Positions 37,780 through 46,999 of a stretch of DNA of 64,000 nucleotides are shown piece by piece. Numbering within the stretch: the first letter of the stretch is position 1; every line of letters begins with the position of its first letter. The position numbers and the translations under genes were made by a program. Where the stretch lies: positions 62,001 through 126,000 of the forward strand of contig NZ_PDEQ01000001.1 in NCBI RefSeq assembly GCF_002554795.1, in the 5' to 3' direction. The stretch is from Longibacter salinarum (GTDB taxonomy: Bacteria; Bacteroidota; Rhodothermia; Rhodothermales; Salinibacteraceae). Under the pieces are notes generated by a model that saw only the letters and a program-made list of their open reading frames with translations, was not told the DNA's origin and made no database searches.

Positions 37780-39504
37780 ATGTTACCGCCGATTCGTGCT
37801 ATCCGGGTGGCGACCGATCGCTGTTCATCTCTCCCCGACCGAATGCTGCGCCCGTCTGTGATGGGATTTTCTCGCGGCGGCCCTCGTTTCGGGTCGCTGA
37901 TCGTTTTGTTTTTCCTGCTCTGGGCTTGTCTGTTGCTGGTACCCCGATCGGCGGTTGCGCAGCGCTTTCTTCCGGACGACCCAATCAGCGAGGATCCGGA
38001 TCGGCTCGACATGCCCGTACCCGTGGCAAGGAGTGCGTCGGACTACGTTCGTTTTCTATCGAACACGTTCGTCGAGGCGCGAGGAGAGGAGGGGCCTGCT
38101 ATCAACGTGAATACGCTAAATCAGGTGCCGAACTCGTCGTGGTATAAAGATCGCCACTTCGCGTCGGGCATGTCTCTCGATAAGTTGCGGCGAGGGGCCG
38201 GTGTCGGCCGAGGACCTCAACCGGATTCGTCCTGGGTCGTTGAGTCGATCGAAGCTGTTCGCCCGGTCGCCCGGCTCATGATTCGTGACGCCGACGGCGA
38301 GCGGTACGAGCTTCGACTCGATTCGCCGGACCATCCGGTTCTTGCCACCGCCGCGGGGGCTGTTGCCAATCGAGCCTACTACGCGCTTGGCTACTTCGTC
38401 CCCGAGTTGACCATCGTCCGGTTTGCCCCGGGGAAACTCGTTACGGCCGAAGGAGGAGACGTTCGGAAAGCGGACATCTGGGAGGCCCTCAACAACGCCC
38501 CCACGCTCACCGGTGGGGTATACCGTGCCGCAGCGCTACGTATCCCGGAGCCGGTCGTCGAGCGGGTCGGGCCGTTTCTTTTTCACTCAACACGCCCGGA
38601 TGATGGCAACGATATTTTCCCCCACGAGCGCCGACGGGAACTGCGGGGTCTGTTCGTGGCAGCTGCGTGGTTAAATCATACCGGCATCCGCGCAACACGT
38701 ACCCTTGATGTCGGGGTCAAGCACGACGGCCATACGTTCGTCCGACACTACGTATACAACACGTTCGAGGCACTGGGTAGTGCTCAGGTTGGACCGAAAG
38801 AGGCGTGGATGGGTCGCGAGCACCTCGTGGAAATCAGCCCCGTGCTCGTGCGAATGGGGACGCTTGGTCTGAGCGGGGGCGACTGGGTGAATACTCGCTA
38901 CCCGGACGTAAATCACGTCGGCCGTTTCGGGGCAACGAACTTCGACCCGGAGAGGTGGAGACCCGAGCATCCAAACCCAGCCTTCGCCCAGCGCGACTCG
39001 GCAGATACGTTCTGGATGGCACGAAAAATTGCCCACTTTACCGACCGCGAAATTCGAGCGATGGTCGAAGCGGCCGAGTATCCCGATTCATCGTCCGTCG
39101 ATTATGTGACAACGACCCTCGCCCGCCGCCGCGATTCCATCGCAGCCACCTATTTGGGGTATGGCGGCGGGCTCGACGGCTTTCGCGTGAGCGGGGATCG
39201 TCTGATTTTCGAGGATCTGCTGAATCGATACGTGGACCGTAGCGTGTCTAACCTCCGATTCGTTCAGTGGCACCGGTTTTCGAACGAGCAGAACCGGGTG
39301 ACGGACGAACTGGGCCGGACATCCGTTTCCGACACAAGCATCGATCTCCCAGAAGGACACGCTCCGTTTTACCGCGTTCGGATCATGACGCCATCATACG
39401 GGGCGACGGATGTTTATCTGCGCGAGGTCACGCCGAGCTCTAATGCCGTCGATTACGAAGTGGTCGGAGTCGAGCGTCATGGTCGCGACCCCGACGCCTC
39501 GTAA
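37780..39504 (+). CDS. Secreted protein of an uncharacterised family paired with Omp85
   Basis: 574-residue protein with an N-terminal signal region (37780 start; in-frame ATGs at 37843 and 37861 give a tidier signal peptide ending AVAQ). It belongs to a family I recognise from memory only: secreted proteins next to D15-type barrels, with a motif RPDDxNDxxPHExRRELRG (here STRPDDGNDIFPHERRRELR) and HTG..LD followed by an LGS segment. In the members I recall, the second motif reads HTD...NTLD and HYLIDFGSTLGS, resembling a kinase-type metal-binding loop. Here it reads HTG...RTLD and YNTFEALGS, and a Lys-Phe-Asp element is RLDSP. The copy may therefore be inactive. No function is known. Confidence 0.7.
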   Translation: MLPPIRAIRVATDRCSSLPDRMLRPSVMGFSRGGPRFGSLIVLFFLLWACLLLVPRSAVAQRFLPDDPISEDPDRLDMPVPVARSASDYVRFLSNTFVEARGEEGPAINVNTLNQVPNSSWYKDRHFASGMSLDKLRRGAGVGRGPQPDSSWVVESIEAVRPVARLMIRDADGERYELRLDSPDHPVLATAAGAVANRAYYALGYFVPELTIVRFAPGKLVTAEGGDVRKADIWEALNNAPTLTGGVYRAAALRIPEPVVERVGPFLFHSTRPDDGNDIFPHERRRELRGLFVAAAWLNHTGIRATRTLDVGVKHDGHTFVRHYVYNTFEALGSAQVGPKEAWMGREHLVEISPVLVRMGTLGLSGGDWVNTRYPDVNHVGRFGATNFDPERWRPEHPNPAFAQRDSADTFWMARKIAHFTDREIRAMVEAAEYPDSSSVDYVTTTLARRRDSIAATYLGYGGGLDGFRVSGDRLIFEDLLNRYVDRSVSNLRFVQWHRFSNEQNRVTDELGRTSVSDTSIDLPEGHAPFYRVRIMTPSYGATDVYLREVTPSSNAVDYEVVGVERHGRDPDAS

Positions 39505-39589
39505 GATCAACGAAACGGATCCGATCATCACGTAGAGACCCGGCTGTTCCGTTCGCACAGCTGCAGACCCAGAATGCGATCGGACGAGG

Positions 39590-40090
39590 TTATGACGTCA
39601 CATCAATGCCCGTCACTTCGGGGAGCGATTTACCGTTTTCCCAGACCCGGAAGCGGTCCAGCTCTTCCCGAACCGAGCGGACGACGGTTGCAATGACGGC
39701 AGCGTCGTCCATCAAGCCGACGGGACCGAGGAAGTCCGGGACGAGGTCAACGGGCATGACGAAGTAGATGACGGCTCCGACGACCATCATGATCGCCGAC
39801 CAGGGGACGTGGCGATACGTCGAGTTGGCCCAGGCCAGCAGAAGGCGGAGCATCGCGTGAAGGTCATCGAGAACCGCGCGTAGCGCCGGTGCGTCGTCGA
39901 TGAGACGATCGTATGCATCTCGGACCAACATCAGCACGCGGAAGCGGCGTTCAAGCACGGTCCGAGCAGATGACGTGATCGTGTCGATGATTTGTTTACC
40001 GTTGAGGGCCGGTGGTGAAGACGGGGCGAGGGTCCCGCCGTCGCGATGATTGTCGGGTGCGGCAGGAAGAGGGGAGAGGTGCGAAGACAT
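39590..40090 (-). CDS. DUF1232 (YkvA-type) membrane protein
   Basis: 166-residue protein. A disordered N-terminus is followed by a helical region and, at about 100-145, the DUF1232 signature MVVGAVIYFVMPVDLVPDFL with GLMDDAAVIATVVRSV. DUF1232 proteins are small membrane-associated proteins of unknown function. The ATG at 40090 is used. It is convergent with the preceding secreted-protein gene and divergent from tsaC. Confidence 0.85.
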   Translation of the reverse strand: MSSHLSPLPAAPDNHRDGGTLAPSSPPALNGKQIIDTITSSARTVLERRFRVLMLVRDAYDRLIDDAPALRAVLDDLHAMLRLLLAWANSTYRHVPWSAIMMVVGAVIYFVMPVDLVPDFLGPVGLMDDAAVIATVVRSVREELDRFRVWENGKSLPEVTGIDVTS

Positions 40091-40275
40091 GAAACTGTTG
40101 AAACCAAGAGGGCAGTCGTATTCAAAGCCTACGACCCGGATCGGGCGAAGTCAATGAGACGCAGCGCAAATTTCCAGCCGAACGCGGTCGAGCACGTTTT
40201 TTCCAGGATGTGTGCTTCCCGTGAGATCATAGGGGCAGTGGATCGGTCTGCATACGTGGAAGTAAGTAGCCTCGA

Positions 40276-41250
40276 ATGAAAGATTATGCTGGAGAAGCTC
40301 ACACCGTGAAGACAACGATCACCGCATCGACGGACGAAGCCGCTCAGTACATTCGGGACGGACACCTCACCGTTTTCCCGACCGAAACCGTCTATGGTCT
40401 TGGTGCGGACGCCCTGAATGCGGACGCGGTGAAGGAAATCTTTCGTGCGAAAAGTCGCCCGTCCGATAACCCGCTGATTGTACACGTCGCCGATCGGGAG
40501 GGAGTCGAAGCCGTTGCTCGCTCCATCACGCCGGCCGCGGACGCTTTGCTCGAGGCGTTTGCCCCCGGCCCGATCACGCTCGTGCTTCCGGTCGCAGAGC
40601 GCGTGCCGAGAGACGTGACCGCTGGGTTGGATACGGTGGGCGTCCGCATTCCGTCGCTTCCCCTCGCACAGGAGTTTCTGCAGGCGTGTGACACCCCGGT
40701 CGCAGCGCCGTCAGCGAACCGGTCGGGTCGCCCGAGCCCAACGACATGGCGCGCCGCCTACGAAGATCTCGTGGGACGCGTGCCCTGTATTCTGCGAGGT
40801 GGCCGAACGGATGCCGGGATCGAGTCGACCGTTGTCGATGTCACGTCGGATGTCCCGACCGTGCTACGCCCGGGCGCCGTCTCGCTTGAGCGTCTTCGCG
40901 AGGTCGTTCCGAACATCGAGATGGTTGCGGATGACAGTGATGTCCCGAAAAGCCCGGGGACGAAGCATCGGCATTATGCGCCGGACGCCAAGGTGATTAT
41001 CGTGGATGACCCGGGAGAAGCGGATGCGGGCGCCGTCCACGGATACATTGGCGTCGACAAGCCGGCCGTACCGGCAGCGTTCGCGAAGGTCTACGTCGCG
41101 CCCTCCGTCGAGGCGTATGGGCGGGAGTTGTTCCACTTTCTCAGAGAATGCGATGGGCTCGGATGCCGGGCCGTGTTCGCGCAGAGCGTGCCTGAGAATG
41201 GTCTCGGACGTGCCGTGATGGATCGATTGCGCAGAGCGGCGTCGAGGTAG
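40276..41250 (+). CDS. tsaC: L-threonylcarbamoyladenylate synthase, Sua5 type
   Basis: 324-residue enzyme that makes threonylcarbamoyl-AMP, the precursor of the t6A modification in ANN-decoding tRNAs. The YrdC core shows VFPTETVYGLGADALN, KSRPSDNPLIVHV and SANRSGRPSPTTW. The C-terminal third (GTKHRHYAPDAKVIIV and on) is the Sua5-specific domain, so it is the long, Sua5-type version rather than the short TsaC. The ATG at 40276 is in frame; a GTG further in is possible. Confidence 0.93.
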   Translation: MKDYAGEAHTVKTTITASTDEAAQYIRDGHLTVFPTETVYGLGADALNADAVKEIFRAKSRPSDNPLIVHVADREGVEAVARSITPAADALLEAFAPGPITLVLPVAERVPRDVTAGLDTVGVRIPSLPLAQEFLQACDTPVAAPSANRSGRPSPTTWRAAYEDLVGRVPCILRGGRTDAGIESTVVDVTSDVPTVLRPGAVSLERLREVVPNIEMVADDSDVPKSPGTKHRHYAPDAKVIIVDDPGEADAGAVHGYIGVDKPAVPAAFAKVYVAPSVEAYGRELFHFLRECDGLGCRAVFAQSVPENGLGRAVMDRLRRAASR

Positions 41251-41309
41251 TCTCGCATGGATCGTCGGACGCTCACTGCCCTCCGACGAGGCGACAGAAT
41301 GTCTTCGCC

Positions 41310-42425
41310 TTAACCACGCGTTGCGCGGATGAGCCAGCGGCCAATGAATGGAGCCAGCCGGAGCGTTCCGACCGTTGCCGCTGCAAGCGATGGTCGCATG
41401 GCGGCAGCATGGGCGAGTCGCCCGACCCGCATCCGGAGGCTGAACATGTCCGACCAGGCCTGGCTGTAGGCTTCTCGAAACGACTCTGCTGAGCGGGTCC
41501 CTCGCAAGTATTCGTCCACGAAGGGTGTTGCCAGCTCCGCCGAGGTCAACGCCATCGCCATGCCATCGCCGCAGAGCGGCGCGATCATGCCTGCGGTATC
41601 GCCGATCATGCAGACATCGTTGGTGAATGGGGATTTGGGTTCCAGGGAGACCTGGCTGACAGCATAAAACGTGTCGGTCACGCGCTCGGCGGACGCGAGA
41701 CGATCATCGAGGTGGGGATTCCGGCGGAGGGAGGCATTAAGCATCGCCTCGGGGGATCCACCCGCGTCTTGCAGCGACTGCGTATTGCCGATCCAGCAGA
41801 CGTTGACGCGGTCATCCTCGACATGGGAGATGCCACAGTAGCCACCGGGGAACGTGTGGATCTCGATGGTCCGTGGAACCGACGGGCCGCGATAATGCGC
41901 CTTAAAGGCCACGAGGTCGGACGGTTTGTCGAGAAAGGGACGCTCGAGCTTGCGGTCCAGCGTTGAGCGCTTGCCGAACGCCCCGAGCACGACACGCGCC
42001 GTGCGCTCGCCCGTCGAGGAGGCCACGGTGAATCCGTCAGACAGCGATCCGGAGATGTCGGTGACGCGCGTGCCGTCGATCGTGTCGGCTCCGGCCGTAG
42101 CGGCTCGCTCAAAGAGCATCTCGTCGAGAGCATATCGGCTCAGGCCGAGCGCTATGCCCGGGAGGTCGGACCGAAACGTGGATCCGCGCGGAGAGGTGAG
42201 GCAGGCCCGGTCAATCTCGTGGGCTCCAGCGTCTTGGACACGATCGAGTACGCCGAGCGAACGAAAGGCCTCCTGCACTTCCGGCGACAGGAATTCGCCG
42301 CAGAGCTTGTGGCGGGGGAAGGATCCTTTTTCGAGAACAGCAACCCGATGACCGGCCTCGGCAAGGTGCGTGGCGGCCGCGCATCCGGCGAGACCACCGC
42401 CGACCACAATTACATCGTATTCCAT
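41310..42425 (-). CDS. FAD-dependent oxidoreductase, geranylgeranyl-reductase-like
   Basis: 371-residue flavoprotein. The FAD-binding loop VGGGLAGCAAA is at the N-terminus, with GEFLSPEVQEAF and MIGDTAGMIAPLCGDGMAMAL as the FAD-contact motif of the geranylgeranyl-reductase/PHBH-like group. Members act on isoprenoid chains, aromatic substrates or polyketides; no specific substrate can be named. It is followed (minus strand) by nothing closely linked, but a second FAD oxidoreductase gene ends 128 bp upstream on the same strand. Confidence 0.8.
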   Translation of the reverse strand: MEYDVIVVGGGLAGCAAATHLAEAGHRVAVLEKGSFPRHKLCGEFLSPEVQEAFRSLGVLDRVQDAGAHEIDRACLTSPRGSTFRSDLPGIALGLSRYALDEMLFERAATAGADTIDGTRVTDISGSLSDGFTVASSTGERTARVVLGAFGKRSTLDRKLERPFLDKPSDLVAFKAHYRGPSVPRTIEIHTFPGGYCGISHVEDDRVNVCWIGNTQSLQDAGGSPEAMLNASLRRNPHLDDRLASAERVTDTFYAVSQVSLEPKSPFTNDVCMIGDTAGMIAPLCGDGMAMALTSAELATPFVDEYLRGTRSAESFREAYSQAWSDMFSLRMRVGRLAHAAAMRPSLAAATVGTLRLAPFIGRWLIRATRG

Positions 42426-42553
42426 AGAGAAGTACCTTCACCGTTCAACGAGAACCTGAGTCACCTGACAGGCATCACTACCGTTAGTACACGGGCTTCG
42501 TTCGTGGGTGAGAGCTGCTGATGGGCAAACGTCTCCAGATTGTCAAGTCCGCC

Positions 42554-43654
42554 TCAGGTGAGGAGGTCGGGCATTTCCACGTCAAGCGGGATGATCGACG
42601 GGTTCTGTAGATAGCCGGGGAGTTCGTGGGCGAGCATGGGCGCTGTGAGAAGTCCTTTCGACCCAAGCGCGGTGAACGTCCAGATGCGCCTGCGCCCGGG
42701 AAGGGGACCGACGATCGGAAGATTCGAGTTGGCGTGCTTGACCCGAACGCCTGTGGTCACCCCGAGGATTTCAGCCTCCTGTAGGCCGGGCAGCATATGC
42801 GATGTTTTCTTCAGGATGTACGCCGTCTCATCCGGGTCAGGATCGAGGGAGTCGAAATTGTGGGTGTAGCTGCTTCCGAGGATGAGGGTCCCGTCATCGT
42901 TCGGCACGATATAGCCGCGCCCGGAAAGGGGAAGCAGCGGTCCGTCGCCGCTCTCGGGCGGGCGGCGGACGTGCACGGTCTGACCCTTGATGCCGGTGAG
43001 GGCCAGGTTCGTGAGTTCCGGCACATTCACGTATCCCTGACCGAGGCAGAGAAGGAGGTAGGCGCCCTCATATTCTTTGATCACGTGCTCGTCCGAGTCA
43101 GCCTGCTCCACCTCGAGGAGGACATGGTCCTGCTGCTCGGACCAGTAGAGCGCACGAGACGACGTATGAAGCTTGACGCCGTGCTTCTTGCCGGCATCGA
43201 GAATCGCTCGAACCAGTGCGGCCACATCGACGGCGCCGCCCCGGCGGATGAAGAGCCCGCCGCCGCAGGTCCGGATGTCCGGCGCCTTCTCGCGGACGGC
43301 GTCTTCGGAAAGCCACTCGGCGAGATCTGGGTGAGCTGCGGCGGCGTTCTGAAACGAGTCGACCTGCTCCGGCTCTACGGTCGGGCGAAGGACGCCGTTG
43401 CCCTCGAGCAGATGCTCACACCCAGCGTCCTGCAGGATGCGGTCGACGGCGTCGAGAGCTTGCGGAAGACGCCAGACCGGGCGTGCACGACGACCCATGA
43501 GGGGATTGACGAGTCCGGCCGCCGCTCCGGAGGCTCCGGCAGCGGGTTGATCGGCTTCGAAAACATGGACCGGTCCGTCGTGGTGCCGGGCGAGTTCGAA
43601 AGCAGCACAGGCCCCGGCGATACCGGCACCGGCAATGAGGATCGGGCGAGCCAT
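42554..43654 (-). CDS. FAD-dependent oxidoreductase of the D-amino-acid-oxidase fold (MnmC-C-like)
   Basis: 366-residue flavoprotein. The dinucleotide-binding loop GAGIAGACAAFELA and AAGASGAAAGLVNPLMG fit the DAO superfamily, and the segment resembles the FAD domain of MnmC or glycine/sarcosine oxidases. ILGSSYTHNF and WTFTALGSKGLLTAP are further family elements. The substrate is unknown; tRNA modification (MnmC-like) is one option. It is divergent from thiO, whose product belongs to the same superfamily. Confidence 0.8.
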   Translation of the reverse strand: MARPILIAGAGIAGACAAFELARHHDGPVHVFEADQPAAGASGAAAGLVNPLMGRRARPVWRLPQALDAVDRILQDAGCEHLLEGNGVLRPTVEPEQVDSFQNAAAAHPDLAEWLSEDAVREKAPDIRTCGGGLFIRRGGAVDVAALVRAILDAGKKHGVKLHTSSRALYWSEQQDHVLLEVEQADSDEHVIKEYEGAYLLLCLGQGYVNVPELTNLALTGIKGQTVHVRRPPESGDGPLLPLSGRGYIVPNDDGTLILGSSYTHNFDSLDPDPDETAYILKKTSHMLPGLQEAEILGVTTGVRVKHANSNLPIVGPLPGRRRIWTFTALGSKGLLTAPMLAHELPGYLQNPSIIPLDVEMPDLLT

Positions 43655-43858
43655 CAGACCACGTGAAGTGTCAAGCAGATCAGAGAACCGTCGGTAGAAA
43701 GACGAGTCGATCCCGTCGAGGATTCGATCATCCGTAGCGAAAGACGCGGATCCGACGGAGTTTCCCCAAAATCACGGGGCAACCTCTTGTTGATCGACAC
43801 CTTTTCGCGAGAGTGCCGTTCCTATCCCACGACCCTTTCACATGCGCTCCTGTACGGA

Positions 43859-44995
43859 ATGGCTGATTCGGTATTGATCGTCGGTGGTGGCGTGGTAGGC
43901 CTGTCGACCGGGTTTGAACTTCTTCGCTCGGGCGTGCCGGTCACGATTTTTGAAAAAGACCGGGCCGGACGTGGGACCTCGTGGCTGGCCGCGGGCATGC
44001 TCGCGCCAGATACGGAGATCGGATTCGAGGAGCGAGAGCTGTACAACCTGAACCGGGAGAGCCTTCGCCGTTGGCCGGACTTCGCTGCCGCGGTCGAGGC
44101 GTCGAGCGGTCAATCGGTGGACTATCGGGACGACGGCACCCTGATCGTCGCAGACGACCCCGACAGCACGAAGCGCATCCGTCGGCTGTACGAGTTTCAG
44201 CAGGAGCAGGGTTTGGACGTCGACTGGCTTACCGGTGACGAGGCACGCGATCGAGAGCCCTTTGTCGGTCCGCGCGTCTCAGCGGCCATCTGGGTGGAGT
44301 CGGATCACCAGGTTGATAACCGCCTCCTTCTTGAGGCACTGCGGGATGCGTTCCTAGCGGAGGGAGGCGACCTACGAGAGCATACGCCGGTGGATCGAAT
44401 CTGTCCGGATGCGGAGAGTCCGGCCGTCGTGACAGAGGAGGGCGAGACGGTAAGCGGGCGCGAGGTCGTTGTTGCAGCGGGCGTCTGGTCCCGGCAGCTG
44501 GACGGGCTCGAGCCGGGCGGTCCTCCACCCGTGCGCCCCGTGAAGGGGCAAATGGTCCAGCTTCAAATGAAACTCCCCTTCGCGTTAGAGCACGTGATCC
44601 GCGGGCCCGATGCGTACCTGGCTCCGAAGTCCAGCGGTCGGTTGGTCATTGGCGCGACGAGCGAGGAAATGGGCTTCGACACAGACGTGACGGCCGGTGG
44701 GTTATATGACCTGCTCGAAGGCGCCTGGGAGGTCGTGCCGGGCGTCTACGATCTGTCGGTCGACGAAACGTGGGCCGGGTTGCGACCTGCGAGCCGCGAT
44801 CATGCGCCGATTCTAGGCCGATCCGGAGCGCCCGGTGTAATCCACGCGACCGGGCATTACCGACACGGCATTCTGCTGGCTCCGGTGACGGCTCAGGAAG
44901 TCGCTCGACTGATCGAAACAGGAGAAACATCCCGCTGGATCGAGCCGTTTTCCCCCGCCCGATTTTCCGAATCGATCCCGCAAGCCTCAGCATGA
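43859..44995 (+). CDS. thiO: ThiO glycine oxidase
   Basis: 378-residue FAD enzyme that oxidises glycine to the iminoglycine needed to build the thiazole of thiamin in aerobes. The FAD loop is VGGGVVGLSTGFELL, with GTSWLAAGMLAP and GLRPASRDHAPILG as further family motifs. The ATG at 43859 is chosen; a longer frame adds 24 residues. It is the first gene of the thi cluster and overlaps thiS by the ATGA stop-start. With ThiO, the anaerobic ThiH route is not needed. Confidence 0.92.
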   Translation: MADSVLIVGGGVVGLSTGFELLRSGVPVTIFEKDRAGRGTSWLAAGMLAPDTEIGFEERELYNLNRESLRRWPDFAAAVEASSGQSVDYRDDGTLIVADDPDSTKRIRRLYEFQQEQGLDVDWLTGDEARDREPFVGPRVSAAIWVESDHQVDNRLLLEALRDAFLAEGGDLREHTPVDRICPDAESPAVVTEEGETVSGREVVVAAGVWSRQLDGLEPGGPPPVRPVKGQMVQLQMKLPFALEHVIRGPDAYLAPKSSGRLVIGATSEEMGFDTDVTAGGLYDLLEGAWEVVPGVYDLSVDETWAGLRPASRDHAPILGRSGAPGVIHATGHYRHGILLAPVTAQEVARLIETGETSRWIEPFSPARFSESIPQASA

Positions 44996-45231
44996 GCACC
45001 ACGGATTCCGACACCGAAACGGTAGAAATCACGGTCAACGGCGCCCCCCGATCCGTGCCGCAGCGATATCCCCTGACGGAGTTGCTCAACGACCTGAACG
45101 TTGACGTGGAGACGGCGACCGGTGTGGCTGTCGCAATCAACGAGAGCGTGATTCGCCGGCAGGACTGGGCGGACGTTACGCTCTCCGAAGAAGATACCGT
45201 CGAGGTCATTACCGCCCAGCAGGGAGGATGA
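44992..45231 (+). CDS. thiS: ThiS sulfur-carrier protein
   Basis: 79-residue ubiquitin-like protein ending in Gly-Gly (QQGG), which is thiocarboxylated to deliver sulfur for the thiazole ring. It starts with an ATG overlapping the thiO stop at 44992-44995, a sign of translational coupling. VTLSEEDTVEVITAQQGG is the family's C-terminal pattern. The ThiF adenylyltransferase that activates it is not encoded here. Confidence 0.92.
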   Translation: MSTTDSDTETVEITVNGAPRSVPQRYPLTELLNDLNVDVETATGVAVAINESVIRRQDWADVTLSEEDTVEVITAQQGG

Positions 45232-45326
45232 CTGCTCGCAAACAAACGCTCTGCCCGGCTGATGTTGCGATATTCGTTTAGCGTGTGCAGGGCCAACCTT
45301 TTTTGATTAGAGACCGGAACGACCCA

Positions 45327-46166
45327 ATGTCTGAGATTGCCGCCACGGATACGGACGCTCAGCCCGAGCGTGATGCTGCCGCCCAGCAGGAAGACCTCCT
45401 GCGCATTGGCGACGACGCGTATTCCTCGCGCCTGTTGATCGGATCGAGCTCGTATCCGAACCCGCAGGTGATGATGGACGCTATTGACGCGTCGGGCGCT
45501 GAGCTCGTCACCGTGGCGATCCGCCGGGTCAATGTTCAGAGTCCAGCCCCGGAGAGTCACCTCGATTTGATCCGGAAAGGTGGGTACCGTGTGCTTCCGA
45601 ACACGGCCGGTTGCTACACCGCAAAAGAAGCCGTTCTCGTCGCGCAACTGGCCCGCGAGGCCCTCGACACCGATCTCATCAAGCTTGAAGTGATCGGCGA
45701 CGACGAGACGCTGATGCCGGACGTGGAGCAGCTACTCAAGGCCGCCAAGCAATTGATCGACGACGGCTTCACGGTGCTCGCGTACTCGAACGACGACCCC
45801 ATCACCTGCCGCAAGCTGGCGGACATGGGGTGCGCCGCCGTGATGCCACTTGGCTCGCCCATCGGGAGTGGCATGGGAATCGTCAACCCGTACAACCTGC
45901 GCATCATCCGGGAGGTCGTGCCCGACACGCCGCTGATTGTCGACGCCGGCATCGGGACGGCGAGCGACGCGGCGATAGCGATGGAACTGGGCTACGATGG
46001 CATTCTACTCAATACAGCCATTGCTGAGGCGCAGCATCCCGTCGCGATGGCGCGGGCGATGCGTCTCGCGGTGGCGTCAGGGCGTCTTGCATACCAGGCC
46101 GGCCGCGTACCGGAGCGAATTTACGCCAAAGCGTCGTCTTCGATGGAAGGCCGCGTCGGATCGTAA
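45327..46166 (+). CDS. thiG: ThiG thiazole synthase
   Basis: 279-residue TIM-barrel enzyme that joins 1-deoxy-D-xylulose-5-phosphate, iminoglycine and sulfur from ThiS into the thiazole phosphate. Schiff-base Lys119 lies in [31 protein letters not shown] and [16 protein letters not shown] are signatures, and the C-terminal motif is [18 protein letters not shown]. The ATG at 45327 is chosen over an upstream in-frame start. It is 96 bp after thiS. Confidence 0.95.
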   Translation: MSEIAATDTDAQPERDAAAQQEDLLRIGDDAYSSRLLIGSSSYPNPQVMMDAIDASGAELVTVAIRRVNVQSPAPESHLDLIRKGGYRVLPNTAGCYTAKEAVLVAQLAREALDTDLIKLEVIGDDETLMPDVEQLLKAAKQLIDDGFTVLAYSNDDPITCRKLADMGCAAVMPLGSPIGSGMGIVNPYNLRIIREVVPDTPLIVDAGIGTASDAAIAMELGYDGILLNTAIAEAQHPVAMARAMRLAVASGRLAYQAGRVPERIYAKASSSMEGRVGS

Positions 46167-46220
46167 CTCGCGCCGTCAGCCCACGTGTCTTCCGTCGCCA
46201 TCAATCGTCCGGTTTTCAGA

Positions 46221-46856
46221 ATGGACAATCTGCCCCGTCTCATCCTTGTTGCAGACCGATTTACCGAGTCGGATCGGCAGGTTCGGGTTTTTGACGCCGT
46301 TCGGGCCGGGGTTCCGTGGATTCACCTCCGCGATCACGAGGCGGATGACGCGACTTTTCGGCGTGCTGCGGTTTCGCTGACCGAGCAGATTGAAGCGGAG
46401 GGAGGCGGGACGCGCATATCCGTAAATCAGCGCCTCGACGTTGCGGACGATCTAGGACTCGATTACCATGCAGGATCTCACGGGGCCGGCGTTCAGGAGG
46501 CCCGAGATCGTCTGGGAGCATCGGCCATCATCGGATATTCCGCACATGAGGATCAGGAGGTGACCGGTGCTCGGTCAGAGATCGTCGACTATTTGTTCTA
46601 CAGTCCGATCTTTCCGACGTCGAGCAAGCCCGATCACCCCGGGATGGGTCTCGCCGAGCTATCTCGCGTTTGCGCCGTCTCTACCAGGCCCGTATTTGCT
46701 CTCGGTGGCATCACGCCGGAGCGGGTAACGCCGTGTCTTCGTAAAGGGGCACACGGCGTTGCGGTGCTCAGTGGTCTGATGGAGGCGAAAGACGTGCGTG
46801 TCGCTGCGGAAGAGTATCTCCAGCGCTTGGCGTCTATCCGGCAATACGAAGAGTAG
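46221..46856 (+). CDS. thiE: ThiE/TenI family: thiamin-phosphate synthase or thiazole tautomerase
   Basis: 211-residue TIM-barrel protein from the ATG at 46221 (a GTG at 46185 would add 12 residues). It shows IHLRDHE, VNQRLDVADD, IGYSAHED, YSPIFPTSSKP and ALGGITPERV. Canonical ThiE has Q-x-R-x-K, N-x-R-x-D, G-P and T-K elements. Here the Lys is replaced by His and the Gln position by His, which leaves it between ThiE and TenI. The gene order thiO-thiS-thiG-[this gene]-thiD is close to the Bacillus tenI-thiO-thiS-thiG-thiF-thiD arrangement, which supports TenI as an alternative. Symbol thiE is provisional. Confidence 0.75.
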   Translation: MDNLPRLILVADRFTESDRQVRVFDAVRAGVPWIHLRDHEADDATFRRAAVSLTEQIEAEGGGTRISVNQRLDVADDLGLDYHAGSHGAGVQEARDRLGASAIIGYSAHEDQEVTGARSEIVDYLFYSPIFPTSSKPDHPGMGLAELSRVCAVSTRPVFALGGITPERVTPCLRKGAHGVAVLSGLMEAKDVRVAAEEYLQRLASIRQYEE

Positions 46857-46999
46857 TGAACGCCGGTCTCGCAGATGAGCAAGCACGTTTGATGCGTGAT
46901 CCGTCGAGATTGAGAAACCACCGATGTCCAGCCGGATAGGTGGATAACAAAGCGAGACGTTTACCGATCAATATTCCAAATTAATAAGGTCGTATCTCA

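Noticed and set aside
43655-43858. Possible TPP riboswitch upstream of thiO
   Set aside because: No CUGAGA/ACC-UGAUCUGG-type conserved elements were found on either strand.
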